Shown piece after piece: positions 10,015-19,500 of a stretch of DNA of 27,875 bases (position 1 is the first letter of the stretch; each line of letters begins with the position of its first letter). Origin of the DNA: Hypsibius dujardini (taxonomy: Eukaryota > Tardigrada > Eutardigrada > Parachela > Hypsibiidae). Location: assembly GCA_001579985.1 (NCBI GenBank), contig LRSR01008050.1:1-27875 (forward strand), given 5' to 3'. The notes beneath the pieces are model-generated. The model made no database searches and was not told the DNA's origin. It saw nothing but the letters and a program-made list of their open reading frames with translations. Both the position numbers and the translations under genes were made by a program.

Positions 10015-12147
10015 GCCTGCCTGCCTGCCTGTCTGTCTGTCTGCCTGCCTGTCTGTCTGTCTGCTTTGTATGTCTGTCTGTGTGTCATGGCGGTACAGTA
10101 ACTTACATTCTTCTTGGTGGGCGAACTCTGATCGCGCTCTCGCGGTAGCACCTTCGAAAACAGCACATAAGCATTCTCCTCTACCTGCTGAAACAGCAGC
10201 CTCGCCACCAGCGATCCCAAATTGTTGATCACGTCGTAGATTCCCTGCTCGGCAAATGTCAGCATCTGCAGCCCGGACATGATGTAGCGCTCGCCTTCCG
10301 TTAGAATCTGCTTCATGAAGGACTGCTTGGTGAAACTCCAGGCAAGATGCCGAAGCCGGTCCGGCAGCAGGGGCCCTTCAGCCAAGACAGGAAGGAAATC
10401 ACGAATGGAATAAACTGGAAGTTCGTTCGAGTTGCTCGTCGGAGCTTTCAGTTGCTGTAGTTTTTTCCAGAAGTACAGACAGAAACATCCTGTGTAAACG
10501 ACGGCTCCCAACACCTGAGTCCCAGCGAAAATGAGAATGCCGAATCGAGGCACGCCGATGATGAAGACGGCGTTGAGGGCGGCTTGAATGGCGAGCGAAA
10601 AAAACTTCGCATAAACCTGGAAACGGACGGTAGGCAAAGGTGTAACTATGACCGCCTGTCTGTCTGTCTGTCTGTCTGTCTGCCTGCCTGCCTGCCTGCC
10701 TGCTTGCGTGCCTGCCTACCTGCCTACCTGCCTGCCTGCCTGCCTGCCTGTCTGTTTGTCTGTTTGTCTGTCTGCCTGCCTGTCTGCCTTTCTGCCTGCC
10801 TGCCTGTCTGTTTGTCTGTCGGTCTGCCTGTTTGTATGTTTGTCTGTCTGTTTGTCTGTCTGTTTGTTTGGCTGCCTATCTGTTAACTATTTCTGTCTTG
10901 CTCATAACGTACGCGTAGTTTAAGGATCATCATTTCCTGTGCGGTGATGTAGAACGGCTCGGCCAGGAGCTCAATGATCGATGACAAAGCATACGCCCAA
11001 ACACCGACGGCATAATACGAATCATTCGGTACTTCCATCGCGAAGAGCCATATTAGGCTTAGAAGAAAGGCAATCGGGAGGGACAAGACAATCCTGTAAA
11101 GTGAACAACTTTTAATCAATCAATTCATCGATCAACCAACTGCACAAATCGTAAAATCGAACCGCGATTGCTGTTTAAATACATTTCAAAGATAGTTTTA
11201 AATTTAATTGGCTCAAAATGGACTATTTCTATCTGAGTAATTAAATTCATCAATCAACCAATCCAACGTATGGTAACTATGTCGTGCATTACTTGCTACC
11301 TGCTATGTCGATCAATCAATCGACGGCATGCCACTATACAATAAAATGGGCCATATATACGTCCCTTCCCCTTTTACTCACCCCAGCCAGATGAGATTGA
11401 TGCTTTTTTTCCAGTCACTAGGTTGCAAATTTCCCGAACACGCGCGTCGGATACCTTCACGGCACAAAAATAGGATGGTAGTGTGGAGGAGGAGCAATCG
11501 GACGTTGATGACGCCGAGGAGATCCTTGGAAATGTAGCGGAGAATCAACCCGTTCAGAGCGAATGTGACAAGTTTACAAAAAATCTGCAAAAAAAAAGAA
11601 AAATCAACGCCAAAAAATGTGCGAGATAAATCAAAAAAGAGAGGGAGAGGGAAATGAAAATTCGTAAACATGAATGATCCATCAATCAAGCAAAGGCCAC
11701 ACTCATTGAATGAATTGAACGTTAACGAACTATTTAACTCATCAATCAAGCGATGGCAATGCGATGCAAATGACCGGTTCGATTTGGTGAGACGGAGCCT
11801 GTGGGACCATGTCCTGAAGTGCAATGTCACAGTATGGGGGAGAGAAGAAAATAAAAATCAATGTACAAAAAGTGTGAGATTAAAAAAATAACTTGTTTTA
11901 ACTAAGATAGGGAGAGGGAAATAGAAATCAGTATTCTGTATATCCATCAATCAAGCAAATGCCGCAATGATTAAATGAATTGAACGTTGACGAACTAATC
12001 AACCCATCAATCAAGCAATGGCAATAGCATATAAGTGACTGGGTTCATTCGACCACAGAGACGAAGCCTGACCTGAAGTGCAATGTTATAGTACGTTGAA
12101 GTGACAGTTCCCGCAAAAACGGTGGTCAACTCGGGAGAGACCTCCAT
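9031..12147 (-). CDS. RFT1: RFT1 family ER protein (lipid-linked oligosaccharide pathway), 6 exons
   Basis: Multi-spanning ER membrane protein of the MOP flippase superfamily, needed for N-glycosylation; it was proposed to flip Man5GlcNAc2-PP-dolichol, though its direct flippase role is disputed. Exons: 12147-12073, 11584-11382, 11093-10913, 10616-10107, 9921-9671, 9439-9031. The joined frame is 542 residues, almost the same as the human protein (541). Recognisable segments: FALNGLILRYISKDLLGVINVRL (first helices, residues about 33-55), EPFYITAQEMM, LTEGERYIMSGLQML and GIYDVINNLGSLVARL (exon 4), and SLNMALRIAHSVIFIHRYY near the C-terminus. The start Met at 12147 is inferred from good alignment of the short exon 1 to the family N-terminus. 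Introns 3-5 carry CTGT/CAGA arrays and introns 1-2 GATT tracts. Exons 2-6 are certain, exon 1 probable. Confidence 0.93.
9503..9550. repeat. (CAGA)n microsatellite, RFT1 intron 5
   Basis: About twelve near-perfect CAGA tetramers, in the 231 bp intron before the last exon. Sense orientation reads TCTG. The flanking 9551-9640 is degenerate GACAG-rich sequence. Confidence 0.9.
9948..10085. repeat. (CTGT)n/(CTGC)n microsatellite, RFT1 intron 4
   Basis: Alternating blocks of CTGC and CTGT tetramers fill most of the 185 bp intron. Sense orientation reads CAGA/CAGG, opposite to intron 5. Confidence 0.9.
10654..10880. repeat. (CTGT)n/(CTGC)n microsatellite, RFT1 intron 3
   Basis: About 225 bp of CTGT, CTGC and TTGT tetramer blocks fill nearly the whole 296 bp intron; this is among the longest such arrays in the window. 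Long open frames on the + strand here are repeat translations, not genes. Confidence 0.9.
11598..12110. repeat. Two-copy tandem duplication spanning RFT1 exon 1/intron 1
   Basis: Segment about 11598-11850 is repeated at about 11851-12110. Shared blocks in order: AAAATCAA..AAAAAATGTG.GAGAT, GGGAGAGGGAAAT.GAAAT, CATCAATCAAGCAAA.GCC, GAATTGAACGTT.ACGAACTA, CATCAATCAAGC.ATGGCAAT, and finally CCTGAAGTGCAATGTCA/TATAGTA. The last block covers the 3' end and donor region of RFT1 exon 1 (exon ends 12073). The 11598-11850 copy therefore holds a decayed partial copy of exon 1 inside intron 1. Confidence 0.8.
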
Positions 12148-12450
12148 GGTGAGGCCGGACGGGAGAGAGCGGAACTTCCAGGTAGACTTCCACGACTCAC
12201 GAACGTACGTTGAGGACACCACGTATCCAGTCCAGGATACGGAGATACGTAACATGCGTACGATGATACGACTGCTTTTATGTGAGATGGTTTTCTAGGA
12301 TAAACACTAGATTATGCTCAGCAAACTGGCTGATGGGGGATGGGAATATTTGTGCACCTTTGATTTGTAAATTCCTTAATGCTTTCCGAGAGAACTGATG
12401 GGATTGGTTAATTTGAGATCTAGGTATAAACTTTCCGTGCTGATATCAAG
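12148..12450. other. RFT1 upstream region
   Basis: The open frame of exon 1 continues upstream of the chosen Met on the - strand to another ATG at 12255, so 5' UTR is likely. No clear TATA or initiator is visible. The tRNA-Phe gene begins at 12451 on the other strand. Confidence 0.5.
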
Positions 12451-12523
12451 TCCGAAATAGCTCAGTTGGGAGAGCGTTAGACTGAAGATCTAAAGGTCCA
12501 GTGTTCAATCCACTGTTTCGGAA
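12451..12523 (+). tRNA. trnF(gaa): tRNA-Phe (GAA)
   Basis: Complete cloverleaf of 73 nt including discriminator A. Acceptor stem TCCGAAA pairs with TTTCGGA. The D arm contains the A box TAGCTCAGTTGG. The anticodon loop CTGAAGA gives anticodon GAA. The variable loop is AGGTC-like and the T arm CAGTG-TTCAATC-CACTG includes the B box. There is no intron and no encoded CCA, as expected for a nuclear tRNA gene. The first acceptor pair is T-A rather than the G-C more usual in animal tRNA-Phe. It stands alone in intergenic DNA. Confidence 0.97.
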
Positions 12524-12526
12524 AAC

Positions 12527-12532
12527 TTTTTT
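12527..12532 (+). terminator. RNA polymerase III terminator of tRNA-Phe
   Basis: A run of six T begins four bases after the discriminator base, with a second T5 run at 12534-12538 as backup. Confidence 0.85.
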
Positions 12533-12538
12533 ATTTTT

Positions 12539-13205
12539 ATTTCCTGAGCTGTAAAAAATGTAGAAATCAATACTGGGTACTGAATTGCAAAATAGATGAA
12601 ACAGAAAACTGTGATGTTGTGTTAATAGTGCTTTCCATTGTTATTATACCTGTTATCAAATCACAATGGTCGAATTGTTTAAAATAACGCACTCAGATTT
12701 AAATAAAATGTTAAATAAATTAAAATTCACCAGAAAACTGTATTTAAATGAAAAAACATATTTTATTTAAATAAAAAACCCGCAATTTCAACGTTTAAAT
12801 AAAACATCCTAATATTTAAAATAAATTTTGTGATTTGAAATAAAGACATGCTTTTAAATTTAAATTTCTTAATTTTTCAGTTTAAATAAAATAAAAAGGA
12901 ATGTTTTCTTTAAAATTCAAATTCTTCCTTAACTGGAAAGTATATTTATTCCTTGACCACAAAGCCAACGGTGAATCAAGCGTCTCAACTCAAGACATCA
13001 TTTTACCCGGATATTCATTAATGACTGTAATGGAAAACACATCCTGATTCTGCGGGTGAATTCCCAAGGAGAACTGAATTAACAGCCACGCCCGCCTATA
13101 TCTGAATATAAAATTGAAAATTCTGTTGAAGAAGTTTGCTTCCCGCAAATCAGTTTGCTTCGTGGTATTTTTTCGCTTACCATTTTCCACAATTACTTTG
13201 GAAAA
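12539..13205. other. AT-rich spacer and 5' region of the LDLa-domain gene
   Basis: Strongly AT-rich from about 12600 to 12960, with repeated TTTAAATAAA-like motifs (about 12700, 12773, 12795, 12820, 12882). The motifs recur at irregular spacing. From 12960 the composition normalises; AATATAAAAT near 13105 could be a TATA element for the gene starting at 13206. No exon is recognised. Confidence 0.5.
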
Positions 13206-15269
13206 ATGTTGAAGATCTGTCTAGGCCTACTAGCGCTCAGCGCTGTGGTATACGCACATCCTTACGCCAGTACCGAGCCTGAAGCCTTCCTGGAGCGGCA
13301 CGCACGGAGTATCGAAGGGCAAACCTGCAGTAATGAGACAGACTTTCGTTGTAGTTTAGCCTACACAAAATGCAACCAAGACCTTGGAATCTGCGAGTGC
13401 GACGCCCGATTTGCCGGTAAGTTGCTGTCTGTCTGACTGCCTGTCTGTCTGACTGCCTGTCTGCCTGTCTGCCTGCCTGTCTTGGCTGTTTTTCCTGTCT
13501 GCCTGTCTTTCTCTGTCTGTGTCTATCTGTGTCTGTCTGTCTGTCGGTCTGTCAACTCGACTGTCTGCTTTTGGCTGTCTGTCTCTATCTACATGTGTGT
13601 ATTTCTATTTTCTTTTTGCTTGTCTGTATTTTTTTGTCAAGCTCTGCCGATTCTGAACAGCTCCTTTCATTTTCAGTAAGCATGCAGATGCCACTCTTCC
13701 CGGAGGTCCGTCAATGCATCCCCTATGACTACGTAAACTTGACCGGGCTCTGTGTGCCCACCAGCCCAGACATTTGCTCAATCCTCACGCCTGGGTCCTT
13801 TTGTGATGTCTCAAAACGCGACGGATCCTCCGGCAAGATGAAGTGCGCCTGCAAGATTGGCGGCATCTTTCCGAACTGTGAAGTCCGTAAGTTTCCCTAA
13901 GCTGAATCGAGTGAAATCTCCGTTTTTTTTATTATTTCGGATTTGTGATCGGAAAGGCAGGTGGGCAGATGCCAGATGCCAGATAAATAATAAGGACATA
14001 TACAAACAGTATTCAGGCAATCAAACCAGCAGACAAGCCGACAGACACTCAGACACAGACAGTTAGGCAGGCAGTGAAATAGACAAACTATTCGGTGAGT
14101 GTTTCAATATCTGTCTTAATTTTATAGGCGTTGGATCGCTCTGCCGTGATGATGCGACTTGTCTGAAAGACATCCCCGACTCTTTCTGCGGCAACATCAC
14201 CAACGGTCACGGGAAGTGCACCTGCGGTACCGTCGATGAGAAGGGCTTCGTCTCCAACCGCGCCGGAACCGCCTGCAAGGCCACCAACTGTGCGGCCAAA
14301 CCGTGCCGCGGCGACCCAACTGCGTCGACCTGTCACGACAGCAACTCCGGGTTTGAGTGTGTCTGCAACAACAACACCAAAGGAAGGACTCACGACTTCG
14401 CCACCGAAGGAATTTGTAAGAGCCCAAGCTTTGCGTGTATATCACCTGCCCATCAGTCTCTGTTTAACACGTATTTGTGAGTGAGATCGTCTGTCTACCT
14501 AACCCTCTGTCTTGTCTACAACCTTACCTGATCTGTCTTTTTTGCCGTTATTCTGCCTAACCCATTGTTCTTGTCTGTAACATTGCCTGCCTGTTTGTCT
14601 TGTCGTTTGTCTGATTGAAATCTTGTTCTTATCTGTTGCCTTGACGGTCTGGTCGGCTGTGTCTGGATTGTCTGCCTGCATGGTGGCTCACTCCTTGGAA
14701 GCGGCAATTGCCTAGCTGACCACTCTCACAACACAACGTTTCTCAATCTTCAGGTTGCAGTGAAGATAAGGTTACCTGCCACGACTTCTCCAAGTGCATC
14801 CATGTCACCGATCTCTGCAATGGCGTCTCGGACTGTGATGTAAGTTCACTACAAAATAACACAACAATATGTTTTGATATATACGCCAACGAGCACTTCG
14901 TGAATGTCATGGCTGATTATTATTCATGTTTTTGTCTAGGATTGCTCGGATGAGATGCAGCTGTACTGCACGGGAGCTCTGCCGAAGAACAACCCCCGTT
15001 GCTTCCGCAACTTCCCCCCGACCCATCCGGCACCCATCAAGACCTTCAGTCCCGCCCACACCGCTTCGGTCCCGGTCGTCATCCAGCCCAACACGCAAGC
15101 CTCTCTGCAGGCAGCCCAGACTATCGCGCAGTCCGGCGTGAACGCGGTCAACACCATGAACCAACCGGGAGCCAACCGCGGCGGACTCGGCTACAGTCCC
15201 TACACGGGCATCCTCCAGACGAATGTACCGACGGTCGGTATTCCCGCCGTTCCCCTGCCTGGATTTTAA
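13206..15269 (+). CDS. Secreted Cys-rich protein with LDLa module, 5 exons
   Basis: Exons 13206-13416, 13677-13886, 14128-14415, 14754-14839, 14940-15269 join to 374 residues with consistent phases (1,1,1,0). A clear signal peptide (MLKICLGLLALSAVVYA) is followed by Cys-rich, EB/EGF-like segments (residues about 39-236), for example TCSNETDFRCSLAYTKC and CGTVDEKGF. An LDL-receptor class A module spans residues about 238-275, with six cysteines and the calcium-box pattern DCxDxSDE split by intron 4. The C-terminal third is Pro/Ala/Gln/Asn-rich without cysteines and ends PAVPLPGF. In the LDLa box the usual Gly is Cys (DCDDCSDE), and a Cys also precedes the module, so an extra disulphide is possible. 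No transmembrane segment is seen, so extracellular secretion is likely. I do not recognise an orthologue. Intron 1 holds CTGT repeats. Confidence 0.88.
13424..13560. repeat. CTGTCTG-type degenerate microsatellite, intron 1 of the LDLa gene
   Basis: CTGT/CTGC/GACTGC tetramers start 8 bp after the donor and continue to about 13560. Intron 2 (13887-14127) holds the opposite polarity (CAGACA) around 14028-14062. Confidence 0.8.
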
Positions 15270-16501
15270 TGTGGTTGGTTAATTAATTGTGCAGAGAGGG
15301 GCAATTGTGCTGTTTGTTGTTGAATTACATGTACAAGTTCTTTCTCGATGATTTTGCAAAATATAATAATCCGGCTTTATTCTTGGTTTTTTGTGATTCG
15401 ATAGAAGCTCTGGCAGCAGCAGTCGATAATAAAGCGAGAATAAAGACAGTACATTGTACTAGTACTGTTTGTCTGTCTGAATCTCAAGTTTCGGATACTT
15501 GCATTCAGGAATCAGAAAATTGCCTTTCAGATCTAGATTTGCTATATCAGTGTCTCTCTATCTGCCTGTTTGTATACCTGTCTGTTTGGTTTGTGCTGTC
15601 GACCTGTCTGTTTACAGCATTTATTGTATGTCTACATGACTCTCTGCCTGTCCATCTGTTAGTCTGCCTATCTTTCTATGATTTCTCATTCATTCTCTCT
15701 CTGCCTACCTGCTTGTCTGTTTGTCCCTCTGCCAGTTTGCATAAGCCGCCGTGAATGAAATAATTTCGGTATGTACTTGTCTGCTTAAAGAACCGCATAT
15801 TTCTTGTCTTTCAGTGTCCCTGACTGCCTGTGTGTCTATTAATCGGTGACTATTATTCTAGGCGTCATATCCCGATATTGTTTCATCCCTGAGTCTGTCC
15901 AACTGCCAGCCGCACGGTTTTCTCGATTATCCACAAACAACCCCATACATTAAACCCACTTCAAATTAACGATACTTTAGCCTGTATCACACTGCAAAAA
16001 GACAGCGGAAACAGTCGACATACAAGCGGTAAAAAAACATTCTTAAATGACACTCCAAATAATAATCGATATACACAAGAAATTTCCCATTGAAGAACTG
16101 CGAGCGAGAACAAACCAAATTCTACTAACAAAGACATTTCCTTCAGGTGGATTCGTGTAAAACAGCGTAGGACACGCAGACCCGGAAGGAAGCGCCAGAT
16201 ATACTTAGAATTAGAATGAAAGCGATGCTGTGTGTGTGTGTCTGTCTGTCTCTGCGTGTCTGTCTGTCCGTGTCTGTCTGTCTGTGCCTGCCTGTGTCTG
16301 TCCGTGTCTGCCTGCCTGCCTGTGTCTGTCCGTGTCTGCCTGCCTGCCTGTGTCTGTCTGTGTGTTTTTGTCTGTCCGTGTGTGTCTATGTCTGTGTCTA
16401 TGTCTGTCTGTCTTCATAAAACGGCGACGGAGAAAGAGATGCCACCTTTGAAGGAGGATGACGATGGGTTAAGCGAAAAAAATTGATATTTAATGAGGAT
16501 G
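15270..16501. other. Convergent 3' spacer between LDLa gene and SPT5
   Basis: AATAAA motifs near 15428 and 15439 are likely polyadenylation signals for the LDLa gene. On the - strand an ATTAAA at about 16494-16489 lies just downstream of the SPT5 stop and could end that transcript. Degenerate CTGT sequence covers about 15540-15730 and a denser TGTCTG array 16218-16412. No further gene is seen. Confidence 0.6.
16218..16412. repeat. TGTCTG/TGCCTG microsatellite downstream of SPT5
   Basis: About 195 bp of TGTCTG, CGTGTCTG and TGCCTG units; the block CTGCCTGCCTGTGTCTGTC occurs twice in tandem (about 16308-16360). It is intergenic and gives spurious Cys/Val/Leu frames. Confidence 0.85.
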
Positions 16502-19500
16502 TTACAGCCGGCTGGAAGGCGCTAAACGGCACAAGTCGTTCCACGGGACGACTTTGACAGCGTCGGCGTTGTCTGCCTTGACGACGGCGTTACTACCGGT
16601 GACGGACAGCATCTTTCCACACATTTCCCGATTCTCGCCGGCCAGAATTTTGACCTGTAAGGCAAGAAGTCAATTAATTTACATTTTACACTACTTTGAA
16701 TTCAACATTTAATTTTACCAACATTGCCATAACTGTGACAGAATCCAAAACTAAACAAATATATTTCTTAAATTTAAATAAATAAAAGAAATAAAAATTC
16801 GATAATCAACAAAATTGTTGTAAGTAAGGAAGTTTGTAAAAGTCGAACACCAAATTGATGCTGAATTAAAAATATTCTATTCTAAATAACTCGTGATCAG
16901 TGTTAAAGAGAATATAATTTTAATATGTTGTCTTGAAATAAAGTTGAGTCACAAGTGAGGAATCAAGCATCAAGTACACCAACCTGGTCGCCACGCGTCG
17001 GCCGGACCGGTTCCAGCCAACTGGAGAGGATATTGATGACCTTATCCTTATCCGGGATGTAGATGGAGCACATCATCCCCGTCACGGAGCGCACATGCCC
17101 GATCGATCCCTGCAAGTCCTCATGACGACGGATCTTCACCTGGATGTCGGTGGTGACCCAATCGCCGTCGCGCTGCCCGTCCATCACCCCGCCCGGAGTC
17201 TGCGGGTACAAACTGCTGCTCTCATACCCAGGGGTCTGGGGCGCCCCGCTGTAGGGGGACGGGGCGATGCCGCTGCCGGAGAAGCCCACCCCGGGGGACT
17301 GCATGAAATAGTTGCTCGGCGTGTCAGGGGGATTCATGGTGTGACGGGCGTTAGGGGCGGGGCTGTAGGGGGAATTCGCCCCGCCGAAGGAGTCCGAGTC
17401 GAAGCCGCTGCCGCCAGGCGTCTGGGGCGAGTAGCTCGGTGCGGGGGAATCCACTGCACCGCTGCCGGGAAAACCGGGCGTCTTAGGGTTGTATGCTGAG
17501 TCGCCGCCGAAATTGCCGGGAGTCGCTGGCGGCATGACTGATCCGGAGAAGCCTTCAATGTCTGAACAGAGGACAAATATTGAAGAGCACATCGAATCTA
17601 TGCCTCCTTTCTGCAAGTTTTTGCCACCTTTTATGTCTGACTGTGGAATTGCCTCTCTGCCCGTCTCTCGGACTAACTGTCTGTCTGTCTCTTGTACGGA
17701 GGACTGATTCGCATTCGCCCGTACTGCTTATTTGGCAACGGACGACTGTGTCTAACCGCATGTCAATTCAACAGTATGACTGCTTATGGAGCGGTCTGCC
17801 GATCTGCTGCCTCATCTGCCTGTTGATGGCCTTGGCTGTCTGTCTAATTATCTATCTCTCTGACTGTCTAGCTTGTCTATCTGTCTGTCTATCTGTCTAT
17901 CTGTCTGTCTGCCTGTCTAGCTTGTCTGTCTGTCTGTCTGTCTAGCTTGTCTGTCTGTCTGTCTGTCTGTCTAGCTTGTCTATCTGTCTGTCTGTCTGTC
18001 TATCTGTCTGTCTGTCTGTCTGTCTAGCTTGTCTGTCTGTCTAGCTTGTCTGTCTGTCTAGCTTGTCTGTCTGTCTGTCTGTCTATCTTTCAGCCGCTTC
18101 TTCTGCCGGTTTCTTCCTGCCTGCCTCTCTGACTGACGGACTACTGCGAGCTTTCAAAAATTTACCATCCGGTTCCTGCTCGCGCGGCGCATTTCGCGAC
18201 CGGGCATCGTCCCACCCGCGCTCTTCCTCATCCTCCTCCGCCGGCTCTGAGTCCCAGGCGTTATGCGACGGCGTGGCCATCGCGTAGGCCGGTGTCTTAT
18301 TGCCTGCTTCGTAGCGTGGAGTGCGCGAGCCGCCGCCGTGCGCCGGTGTTCGCGAACCGGACGCGCCGTAGTGCGGTGTGCGACTTCCTGCCTCGTACAT
18401 CGGCGTCTTGGTCGGATCCTCATACCTAAAAGTGGTTAGTCAATAGCCATCAGTCAACAGTAAGATATTTAACATACCGTGGGGTCCTGGCAGAGTCGCC
18501 GTAGCGAGTGTCTTCGTAGCGTGGAGTGCGCGTTCCGAAATCGGTCCGCGGGGAAGGATCGTGGGAGGATCCTCCGGCGCCGGGTTGTCGTTGCGGCCAG
18601 ACGCGTTCGTCCGACCGGACGGGCCGTTGGCTCTCCGAGTCGCCACGACTCATGGGTGGGCGTGCGTTGATGGTGGCGGTCGACGTCGACCCGATCTCCG
18701 CAATTCGAGAGCGGTCCACCGAGATGGTCTGCGGCTTGGAGTGGAGCTCCACACGGACCAGCATGTCGGTGGCGTCTTTGACGATGCCCAAGTGGCCCTG
18801 CGACCAAGCACGGAAATCAATCTAATGTAGACGGCAACACTTCCGGAGAGTGTTACCTTATAAGGTCCCTGGGTGATTTTAACCGTCTTCCCGATGAAGG
18901 TGTTGTCCCGGCGACCGCGACTGGCCGCCATGGCCGGCCTCCCCAACGACGACGGCGTCTGCCCACCCGGCGTGCGACTCCCCGGTTTCGGAGTGCTATT
19001 GAGTCCCGGACCGCCTCCGCCAAAACTGCTGGGGTGCATCGGGCTGGCCGCGACGTGCGGCGACGCGGGCGCAAAGGAATACGACGGGTTGCTGTTGGAA
19101 GGGCCTCCATTGCCCGCGGTGGAAGCGCCCGCGAGAAGGACCGCCTTGGCCGGGCAGACAAACATCCCGCCGTTCTCCGGGTACAGTTTGGAATGGAGAA
19201 AGACGGTGTAGCGGAAAACGTGCTTGATCTCACCGGTCCGTCCGGCGTGGGGACCGTCCAGCACCTGACGAGGACAGGGACATAAGTGTTGATAACCAAT
19301 CAAGCCATAAACCGACAGACAAACAGAACACCGACGGACGAACAAACAGGCAGATGAACGTACAGACACACCCACTAAAGGGTAGATAAACAGCCAGACA
19401 GAACACAGACAGACAGGCAGACAGACAGGCAGAGACAGAAAAACCAACGAACAGGCAGAAAAACTGACCACAGGCAAACAAACAAAACAAATCCAAACAG

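Noticed and set aside
9909-10923. Long + strand Cys/Leu/Ser frames (CLSVCLPA-type) in 9909-10148 and 10584-10923
   Set aside because: Pure CTGT/CTGC repeat translations inside RFT1 introns 3 and 4; no codon bias or domain.
17095-19285. Several + strand frames of 70-134 codons opposite the SPT5 C-terminal exons
   Set aside because: Antisense shadows of GC-rich SPT5 coding exons, whose own frame is continuous and recognisable.
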